Shown here: positions 1-3,916 of the stretch, piece after piece | Layout: every line of letters starts with the position of its first letter | Numbering within the stretch: position 1 is the first letter of the stretch | Assembly: GCA_013694635.1 (NCBI GenBank) | Contig: JACDCA010000346.1 | Coordinates: 1-5,241, forward strand | Source: Acidobacteriota bacterium | GTDB taxonomy: Bacteria > Acidobacteriota > Vicinamibacteria > Vicinamibacterales > 2-12-FULL-66-21 | Length of the DNA stretch: 5,241 nt | Direction: 5' to 3' | The notes under the pieces: generated by a model | What the model was told of the DNA's origin: nothing | The model's input: the letters and a program-made list of their open reading frames with translations, nothing else | Database searches by the model: none | Made by a program: the position numbers and the translations under genes

Positions 1-79
1 GCAACACTGCGGGGACCGTCGGGATCGGCGCTGACAGAATCAGTGTTGCACGGTGTTGCACCGTGGCCCGTGTTGCACC
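1..79 (+). promoter_or_regulatory. structured leader of infA
   Basis: No gene is assigned here. GCAACACTG (1-9) is the perfect reverse complement of CAGTGTTGC (41-49). CACGGTG (49-55) can pair across a 3-base loop with CACCGTG (59-65), or alternatively with the second CACCGTG (76-82), which contains the proposed infA start codon. There is no clear Shine-Dalgarno and I cannot identify a promoter. The frame beginning at base 1 stays open to a TGA at 85-87, so it could be the tail of an upstream gene (map often precedes infA in this operon), but I do not recognise its product. That these pairings regulate infA is an inference from sequence alone. Confidence 0.4.
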
Positions 80-83
80 GTGG
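43..83 (+). repeat. tandem GTGTTGCAC repeats before infA
   Basis: GTGTTGCAC occurs at 43-51, 53-61 and 70-78. The last two copies extend to an identical 14-mer, GTGTTGCACCGTGG, at 53-66 and 70-83, giving a 17-bp period. The third copy carries the proposed GTG start of infA and the second carries a matching GTG in another frame. The array looks like a duplicated translation-start context. It is a different sequence from the heptamer repeats found between the later genes. Confidence 0.8.
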
Positions 84-292
84 CTGACGACACCGTCCTC
101 GGCACCGTCGCCGAGGCGCTGCCGAGCGGGTTGTATCGGGTGGTCATCGAGCGGCAGCGGCAGGTGACAGCGCACGCGCCGGGCGGCCCGGGCCGGAATT
201 TCATCCGGGTGCTCGTCGGCGACACGGTCAGGCTGAAACTATCGCCGCGCGACCTGACGCGGGGAAGAATTGTGGGAGTCGTACGGTCATGA
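80..292 (+). CDS. infA: translation initiation factor IF-1
   Basis: IF-1 binds the 30S A site during initiation and works with IF-2 and IF-3. The 70-residue product is a single S1-type OB fold of normal family length (72 in E. coli). Recognisable family segments are LGTVAEALPSGLYRV (residues 7-21), VTAH (29-32), NFIRVLVGD (40-48) and LSPRDLTRGRIV (54-65). I chose GTG at 80 because it gives MADDT, matching the family N-terminus; the in-frame GTG at 53 would add nine unconserved residues with two cysteines. No good Shine-Dalgarno is visible. The usual basic SGKMRKN stretch is replaced by PGGPGRN (34-40), which is divergent. The stop overlaps the rpmJ start as ATGA, implying translational coupling. 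Family assignment is firm; the start is less certain. Confidence 0.88.
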   Translation: MADDTVLGTVAEALPSGLYRVVIERQRQVTAHAPGGPGRNFIRVLVGDTVRLKLSPRDLTRGRIVGVVRS

Positions 293-402
293 AAGTCAGA
301 GCGTCGGTCAAACGAATCTGCGACAAGTGCAAGGTGGTCCGCCGCCGTGGCGTCGTGCGCGTGATCTGCACGAACCAGAAGCATAAGCAGAGGCAAGGTT
401 AA
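289..402 (+). CDS. rpmJ: 50S ribosomal protein L36 (zinc-binding form)
   Basis: L36 is the smallest large-subunit protein and binds 23S rRNA near the base of the L7/L12 stalk. The product is 37 residues, the usual length, beginning MKVRASVKRICDKCK and ending KHKQRQG. Its zinc ribbon is complete: Cys11, Cys14, Cys27 and His32. This makes it the ancestral C+ type, not the cysteine-less paralogue made under zinc limitation. The ATG overlaps the infA stop by 4 bases, and GGGAG at 274-278, inside infA, is a plausible ribosome binding site 10 bases upstream. The gene is in its expected operon position between infA and rpsM. Confidence 0.97.
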   Translation: MKVRASVKRICDKCKVVRRRGVVRVICTNQKHKQRQG

Positions 403-405
403 CGG

Positions 406-422
406 CTGAGAGCTGAGAGCTA
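406..422 (+). repeat. CTGAGAG heptamer repeat, rpmJ-rpsM gap
   Basis: Two perfect tandem copies of CTGAGAG (406-412 and 413-419) are followed by a partial CTA. They begin four bases after the rpmJ stop codon. The unit differs by one base from CTGATAG downstream of rpsK, and its reverse complement CTCTCAG occurs immediately after rpsD. The array is short, and its family membership rests on those matches. Confidence 0.65.
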
Positions 423-437
423 CAAGGATCAGGAAAT

Positions 438-812
438 ATGGCACGCATTGCTGGTGTTGATCTTCCGCGCACGAAGCGGGTCGAAATCGGGCTGACCTAT
501 ATCTACGGGATCGGGCGGAAACGTTCGAACGACATCCTCACCGAGGCTGGCGTCGGCGGCGACGTCCGCGTCAAGGATCTGTCCGAAGACGATGTCCGGA
601 AGATCAGCCGGGTGATCGAAGAGCAGGGGCGCGTGGAAGGAGATCTCCGCAAGGAGGTGTCCATGAACATCAAGCGCCTCATGGAGATCGGCAGCTGGCG
701 GGGGCTGCGTCACCGGCGAAACCTGCCGGTGCGCGGGCAGCGGACCAAGACCAACGCCCGCACCCGGAAGGGCCCGCGCAAGGGCGCCGTGGCGAAGAAG
801 AAGACGGTTTAA
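438..812 (+). CDS. rpsM: 30S ribosomal protein S13
   Basis: S13 sits in the 30S head, contacts 16S rRNA and P-site tRNA through its tail, and forms inter-subunit bridges. The 124-residue product has the family length and signatures: MARIAGVDLPRTKRVEIGLT at the N-terminus, YGIGRKRS (23-30), the long helical middle (about 49-85), and the basic RGLRHRRNLPVRGQRT segment (89-104) followed by NARTRKGPRKG. The start is supported by AAGGA at 424-428, nine bases before the ATG. In E. coli the S4 repression target lies in the rpsM leader; here the 35-base leader shows only CTGAGAG repeats and no obvious pseudoknot. rpsK follows 4 bases after the stop. Confidence 0.98.
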   Translation: MARIAGVDLPRTKRVEIGLTYIYGIGRKRSNDILTEAGVGGDVRVKDLSEDDVRKISRVIEEQGRVEGDLRKEVSMNIKRLMEIGSWRGLRHRRNLPVRGQRTKTNARTRKGPRKGAVAKKKTV

Positions 813-816
813 CGTT

Positions 817-1278
817 ATGGCAAAAAACGACGCGGTTGATCCGACAGCAGCACCCGGCACCGAAGGCGGCAAGAAGGGCGCCGGCCGTCCTGCGAAGAAG
901 AAGACGTTCAAGAAGCGGGGCGAGAAGCGGATCGTCCATCATGGGTTCGCTCACATCCAGGCGTCCTTCAACAACACGATTATCACGATCACCGACGCCG
1001 AAGGGGCGGTCGTGGCGTGGTCGAGCGCCGGCGGCATCGGGTTCAAGGGCTCGCGCAAGGGAACGCCATTTGCGGCGACGCAGGCGGCCATTTCGGCGGG
1101 GAACGCCGCGAAGGGCGTCGGCATGCGCAGCGTCGAGGTCCGTGTGAAGGGACCGGGCGCCGGGCGTGAATCCGCCATCCGTGCGCTGCAGACGATCGGC
1201 ATCGAGGTGAAGTCGATTCGCGACGTCACGCCGATCCCGCACAACGGATGCAGGCCGCCGAAGAGGCGCAGGGTCTGA
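817..1278 (+). CDS. rpsK: 30S ribosomal protein S11 with N-terminal extension
   Basis: S11 lies on the 30S platform, contacts 16S rRNA at the mRNA exit and helps select correct decoding. The conserved body runs from about residue 36 to the end: HIQASFNNTIITITD (46-60), GSRKGTPFAA (78-87), VKGPGAGRESAIRAL (110-124) and the C-terminal DVTPIPHNGCRPPK. It includes the Asn-Gly pair (143-144) equivalent to the E. coli site that forms isoaspartate. At 153 residues it is about 24 longer than E. coli S11. The extra N-terminal part (about 1-30) is low-complexity, Ala/Gly/Pro then Lys-rich, probably disordered. The ATG is 4 bases after rpsM with no clear Shine-Dalgarno, so translation is probably coupled to rpsM. 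The stop TGA lies inside the first CTGATAG repeat. Confidence 0.97.
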   Translation: MAKNDAVDPTAAPGTEGGKKGAGRPAKKKTFKKRGEKRIVHHGFAHIQASFNNTIITITDAEGAVVAWSSAGGIGFKGSRKGTPFAATQAAISAGNAAKGVGMRSVEVRVKGPGAGRESAIRALQTIGIEVKSIRDVTPIPHNGCRPPKRRRV

Positions 1279-1301
1279 TAGCTGATAGCTGATAGCTGAT
1301 A
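1275..1301 (+). repeat. CTGATAG heptamer array, rpsK-rpsD gap
   Basis: Three perfect CTGATAG units (1275-1281, 1282-1288, 1289-1295) are followed by CTGATA (1296-1301). The first unit contains the rpsK stop codon TGA (1276-1278). Each unit carries TGA and TAG in the same phase, and because 7 is not a multiple of 3, three units place stops in all three plus-strand frames. The complementary strand of the unit has no stops, which explains antisense open frames across the gap. The function is unknown. Confidence 0.92.
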
Positions 1302-1321
1302 CTGACAAGGAACAAATAAGC

Positions 1322-1951
1322 ATGGCACGTTACATTGCACCGGTTTGCCGCCTTTGCCGGCGCGAAGGCATGAAGCTCTTTCTGAAGGGAGAGCGCTGCT
1401 ACACGGAGAAGTGCGCGATCGAGAAGCGCAATCTGCCGCCGGGCCAGCACGGCAAGCTGCGGAAAGCGAAGCTCGTGGGCTACGGGCTGCAGCTGCGCGA
1501 GAAGCAGAAGGTCAAGCGCATTTACGGCGTCCTCGAGAACCAGTTCCGGCGCTACTTCGAGATGGCGGATCGCACGCGCGGCATCACCGGCGAGACGCTG
1601 CTGCAGCTGCTCGAACGGCGGCTCGACAACGTGATCTACCGGCTGGGCCTGGCGACCTCGCGCGCGCAGGCGCGACAGCTGGTGCGCCACGGTCACTTCC
1701 TGATCAACGGGCGGAAGGTGGATGTACCGTCCTACTCGCTCAAGGCGGGGGACGTCGTCACGGTGCGCGGCACCAGCGCGCAGACCCCGGCGATCCAGCA
1801 CGCGATGGAGGAAGTCAAGGGTCGAGGCATCCCGGAGTGGCTGACCTTCGATGCGGGCCAAATGACCGGAAAGATCCAGTCGCTTCCGACGCGCGCGCAG
1901 ATCAACCTCCCAGTCCAGGAACAGTTGATCGTCGAGTTGTATTCGAAATAG
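1322..1951 (+). CDS. rpsD: 30S ribosomal protein S4 (zinc-finger form)
   Basis: S4 is a primary 16S rRNA binder that nucleates 30S assembly; in E. coli it also represses the alpha operon by binding its mRNA. The 209-residue product is of normal length. The N-terminal domain has a four-cysteine zinc site at Cys9, Cys12, Cys26 and Cys31, present in Thermus-type S4 and lost in E. coli. LPPGQHG (38-44) follows. The S4 RNA-binding fold spans about 99-165, with RLDNVIYRLGLATSRAQARQ (100-119), GHFLINGRKVDVPS and the KAGDVVTV strand. The start is supported by AAGGA at 1307-1311, 10 bases upstream. The start codon follows a CTGATAG array, and the stop TAG (1949-1951) directly abuts inverted heptamers. 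Autogenous control is plausible; a candidate RNA target lies just downstream. Confidence 0.98.
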   Translation: MARYIAPVCRLCRREGMKLFLKGERCYTEKCAIEKRNLPPGQHGKLRKAKLVGYGLQLREKQKVKRIYGVLENQFRRYFEMADRTRGITGETLLQLLERRLDNVIYRLGLATSRAQARQLVRHGHFLINGRKVDVPSYSLKAGDVVTVRGTSAQTPAIQHAMEEVKGRGIPEWLTFDAGQMTGKIQSLPTRAQINLPVQEQLIVELYSK

Positions 1952-1992
1952 CTCTCAGCTGTCAGCCGTCAGCAGCTGCTGATAGCTGATAA
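1952..1992 (+). repeat. inverted heptamers forming a hairpin, rpsD-rpoA gap
   Basis: Starting at the base after the rpsD stop are CTCTCAG (1952-1958), CTGTCAG (1959-1965) and CCGTCAG (1966-1972), which are heptamer-family units in reverse orientation. They are followed by CTGATAG (1979-1985) and CTGATAA (1986-1992) in forward orientation. The two orientations pair: 1955-1966 with 1978-1989 gives 12 consecutive pairs with one G-U and an 11-base loop. No T-run follows, so this is not a typical intrinsic terminator. It might protect an mRNA 3' end, be a processing site, or simply be repeat debris. Confidence 0.75.
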
Positions 1993-1996
1993 CTAG

Positions 1997-2058
1997 TCCG
2001 CCACCCGCAGCCAAACCAGGCCCGCGGTGGGAGGTGGCGGATGAAACAGCGGGCCTGG
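1997..2058 (+). promoter_or_regulatory. putative H-type pseudoknot in the rpoA leader
   Basis: Stem a is TCCGCCACC (1997-2005) with GGTGGCGGA (2033-2041), 9 perfect pairs plus a possible G1996-U2042. Stem b is CCAGGCCCGC (2016-2025) with GCGGGCCTGG (2049-2058), 10 perfect pairs. The order a-b-a'-b' is interleaved, so they either form a pseudoknot with connecting loops of 10, 7 and 7 bases, or are mutually exclusive hairpins. Stem a' covers part of a GGGAGG ribosome binding site (2029-2034) and the A of an in-frame ATG at 2041. By analogy with the E. coli alpha-operon leader, where S4 binds a pseudoknot, this could be an S4 or other autoregulatory target, but here it lies between rpsD and rpoA. 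The function is inferred; the pairings are seen. Confidence 0.6.
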
Positions 2059-2060
2059 CG

Positions 2061-2080
2061 CGCGTTCACTTTCGAACGCG
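2061..2080 (+). promoter_or_regulatory. hairpin upstream of the rpoA ribosome binding site
   Basis: CGCGTTC (2061-2067) is the perfect reverse complement of GAACGCG (2074-2080), with the 6-base loop ACTTTC. It begins two bases after the 3' strand of the putative pseudoknot and ends ten bases before the AAGGA of rpoA. It could hold the binding site free of other pairings. It also lies inside the possible 21-codon N-terminal extension of rpoA. Confidence 0.45.
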
Positions 2081-2089
2081 TTGAACGAA

Positions 2090-2094
2090 AAGGA
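2090..2094 (+). promoter_or_regulatory. rpoA ribosome binding site AAGGA
   Basis: AAGGA lies nine bases before ATG 2104, the same motif and spacing as for rpsM (424-428) and rplQ (3096-3100), and one base closer than for rpsD (1307-1311). This consistency, plus the family-typical N-terminus MLWKGFQRPK, decides the start in favour of 2104 over the in-frame ATG at 2041. Confidence 0.8.
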
Positions 2095-2103
2095 AGTAAG
2101 CAA

Positions 2104-3087
2104 ATGCTCTGGAAAGGTTTTCAGCGCCCCAAGCGCCTCGAATTCGAGCGTGAGACGCTCACCGACCGGTTCGGCAGGTTCTACGCGCAGCCGTTCGAGC
2201 GCGGTTTCGGCACGACGGTCGGCAATGCCATGCGGCGGGTCCTGCTGTCCTCGATCGAGGGGGCCGCGATTACTGCGGTGAAGATCGAAGGAGTTCTCCA
2301 CGAGTTCTCCCCGATCCCCGGCACCGTCGAAGACGCGACCGACATCATCCTGAATCTGAAGCAGATTCCGCTCAAGATGCACGTCGACACGACCAAGACG
2401 CTCTCTCTCAACATCACGAAGGGGGGAGAGGTCCGGGCGCGTGACATCCAGACCGATGCGGACGTCGAGATCCTGGAGCCGGACGCGCACATCGCGACCG
2501 TCGCCGACAACGGACGCCTGCAGGTCGAGATGCGCGTGAAGCGCGGCCGCGGCTACGTCTCGGCCGACAAGAACTTCGACGAGGACCTCGGCATTGGATG
2601 GATCCCGATCGACTCGGTCCATTCGCCGATCAAGAAGGTGAATTACCTCGTCGAAGCGGCACGTATCGGGCAGAACACCGACTACGACAAGCTCACCGTC
2701 GACGTCTGGACCAACGGGTCCGTGACGCCGCGCGACGCCGTATCGCTCTCGGCCAAGTTGATCCGTGACCACCTGAACATCTTCATCAATCTCGAAGAGG
2801 TGGGTGACCTGCAGCTCGAACCGGGGACGGACACGCCCCGCTCGGCCTCGAACGAGAACCTCGACAAGAGCGTCGAAGAGCTCGAGCTGTCCGTCCGTTC
2901 GTACAACTGCCTCAAGAACGCGAACATCCGCACCATCCGCGAGCTGGTCCAGAAGACCGAGGGAGAGATGCTGAAGACGAAGAACTTCGGCAGGAAGTCC
3001 CTCAACGAGATCAAGGAGATCCTGACCACCATGGGCCTCAGTCTCGGCATGCGGCTCGATCAGTCCGCGGCCGCGATCCAAGACTAA
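2104..3087 (+). CDS. rpoA: DNA-directed RNA polymerase subunit alpha
   Basis: Alpha dimerises to scaffold beta and beta-prime and uses its C-terminal domain to bind UP-element DNA and activators. From ATG 2104 the product is 327 residues (E. coli 329). The N-terminal domain (about 1-235) carries FERGFGTTVGNAMRRVLLSS (31-50), with Arg45 at the E. coli assembly position, and the conserved VKRGRGYVSADK (145-156). A short acidic/Ser linker (about 236-252) leads to the C-terminal domain. There VRSYNCLK puts Arg265, Asn268 and Cys269 at E. coli numbering, and FGRKSLNEIKE gives Gly296, Lys298 and Ser299 of the DNA-binding face. An in-frame ATG at 2041 with a stronger Shine-Dalgarno would add 21 basic residues; I prefer 2104. 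Spacing to rplQ is 22 bases. Confidence 0.97.
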   Translation: MLWKGFQRPKRLEFERETLTDRFGRFYAQPFERGFGTTVGNAMRRVLLSSIEGAAITAVKIEGVLHEFSPIPGTVEDATDIILNLKQIPLKMHVDTTKTLSLNITKGGEVRARDIQTDADVEILEPDAHIATVADNGRLQVEMRVKRGRGYVSADKNFDEDLGIGWIPIDSVHSPIKKVNYLVEAARIGQNTDYDKLTVDVWTNGSVTPRDAVSLSAKLIRDHLNIFINLEEVGDLQLEPGTDTPRSASNENLDKSVEELELSVRSYNCLKNANIRTIRELVQKTEGEMLKTKNFGRKSLNEIKEILTTMGLSLGMRLDQSAAAIQD

Positions 3088-3109
3088 CGGTCGGTAAGGA
3101 TTCAGAATC

Positions 3110-3736
3110 ATGCGACACAGAACGAGTCATCGCAAACTGGGCCGGGTCACGGAGCATCGGATCTCGATGCTCCGCAACCAGGCGACCGCGTTGATACGCC
3201 ACGAGAAAATCGAGACGACGGTTCCGAAAGCGAAGGAGCTCCGCCCATTCGTGGAGCGGATCATCACGCTTGCGAAGCGGGGTATTGCCGCCGGTGATGC
3301 GAACGGCCGGGCGCTTCACGCGCGGCGGCTCGTCCTCCGTGACCTGCAGGACCGCGAGGTCGTGAGCAAGCTGTTCGAGACGATCGCGCCGCGGTTCGAG
3401 ACGCGGCCGGGCGGCTACACCCGCATCCTCAAGCTCGGTTACCGCCGTGGCGACAGCGCCGAGGTCGCGCAGATCGAACTGGTGGGGAGCGAGTACGACC
3501 CGAACGCCGGCACAGAGGACGCCGCGGCTGAACCCCAGAAGAAGGGGGTCGGCGGCCGGTTGCGCGCCGCCGCCGAGCGTCTCCGTGGCCGAAAGACCGA
3601 CAGCGACGAGGGAGCCGAAGGCGCGGACAACAAGGCCAAGCCGAAGCGGCAGCTGAAGAGCGACAAGGGCGGCCGCGCCACGACCAAGGGCAAGGCCTCG
3701 GCGCCGCGGGCGCCGCGCAAGGCGGGCGGCGCCTGA
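3110..3736 (+). CDS. rplQ: 50S ribosomal protein L17 with long basic C-terminal tail
   Basis: L17 binds 23S rRNA near the peptide exit tunnel. The conserved core is residues 1-125: MRHRTSHRKLGR, then HRISMLRNQATALIRHEKIE (16-35), TTVPKAKELRPFVERIITLA (36-55), and the closing GGYTRILKLGYRRGDSAEVA (101-120) with QIELV. E. coli L17 has 127 residues; this protein has 208. The extra 83 or so residues are low-complexity, rich in Lys, Arg, Ala, Gly and acidic residues, with KPKR and KGGR patches, and are probably disordered and RNA-binding. I recognise no domain in the tail. Start is ATG 3110 with AAGGA at 3096-3100. It is the last gene of the operon; its TGA lies in the first heptamer of the array that leads to the terminator. 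Confidence 0.97.
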   Translation: MRHRTSHRKLGRVTEHRISMLRNQATALIRHEKIETTVPKAKELRPFVERIITLAKRGIAAGDANGRALHARRLVLRDLQDREVVSKLFETIAPRFETRPGGYTRILKLGYRRGDSAEVAQIELVGSEYDPNAGTEDAAAEPQKKGVGGRLRAAAERLRGRKTDSDEGAEGADNKAKPKRQLKSDKGGRATTKGKASAPRAPRKAGGA

Positions 3737-3796
3737 TTGGCGATTCGCGATTGCGGATTGGCGATTGACGGATTGCCGACTGGCGATTGCTGATTG
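3733..3796 (+). repeat. left arm of inverted heptamer repeat (NNGATTG)
   Basis: Nine near-consecutive units run through here: CTGATTG, GCGATTC, GCGATTG, CGGATTG, GCGATTG, the 8-base ACGGATTG, CCGACTG, GCGATTG and CTGATTG. The first contains the rplQ stop TGA (3734-3736). The arm aligns with the reverse complement of 3861-3916 at 49 of 56 compared positions, with one single-base gap and one 7-base (one-unit) gap, including the 8-base unit at the corresponding place. Confidence 0.85.
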
Positions 3797-3822
3797 CACC
3801 GGCAATAGCTGATCGAACAAAC

Positions 3823-3856
3823 AAGGGCCGGACGCCGTGAAGCGTCCGGCCCTTTT
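3823..3856 (+). terminator. bidirectional intrinsic terminator between rplQ and the EF-G-like gene
   Basis: AAGGGCCGGACGC (3823-3835) pairs perfectly with GCGTCCGGCCCTT (3842-3854), a 13-bp GC-rich stem with a 6-base loop CGTGAA. On the plus strand it ends in TTTT (3853-3856). On the minus strand the stem is followed by TTGTTTGTT, so it can end both the alpha operon and the convergent EF-G-like transcript. It sits at the centre of the larger inverted repeat. Confidence 0.92.
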
Positions 3857-3860
3857 ACGT

Positions 3861-3916
3861 CAATCGTCAATCATCAGTCGTCAATCCGTCAATCCGCACT
3901 CGCCAATCCCAATCAG
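3861..3916 (-). repeat. right arm of inverted heptamer repeat
   Basis: Read on the minus strand, the arm starts CTGATTG at 3916, whose TGA (3915-3913) is the stop codon of the EF-G-like gene. It continues through GGATTGG, GCGGATTG, ACGGATTG, ACGACTG, ATGATTG and ACGATTG. It mirrors the left arm, with mismatches mostly at the two variable leading bases of each unit and one unit fewer. Confidence 0.85.

Noticed and set aside
53..79. Upstream GTG start for infA
   Set aside because: The nine added residues are unconserved, come from the tandem repeat, and the family N-terminus fits GTG 80. No Shine-Dalgarno supports either, so this stays a minority option.
1..87. Possible C-terminal end of an upstream gene such as map
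   Set aside because: One frame is open to TGA 85-87, but its 28 residues match nothing I recognise and include the leader repeats.
40..444. Minus-strand frame spanning infA and rpmJ
   Set aside because: It lies over two conserved genes and a repeat array; no ribosome binding site or recognisable protein.
1952..1992. Intrinsic terminator after rpsD
   Set aside because: The hairpin is not followed by a T-run, and rpoA continues downstream in the same conserved operon.
1993..3111. 372-residue open frame antisense to rpoA
   Set aside because: It mirrors rpoA codon structure in GC-rich DNA, its composition is Arg/Asp/Leu-rich without domains, and rpoA is unmistakable on the other strand.
3793..3806. 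Small hairpin ATTGC-ACCG-GCAAT as a separate terminator
   Set aside because: Only 5 bp without a T-run; the 13-bp stem 17 bases downstream is the convincing terminator.
3733..3916. CRISPR array or insertion sequence
   Set aside because: Units are contiguous 7-mers without spacers, there is no transposase, and I see no target-site duplication.
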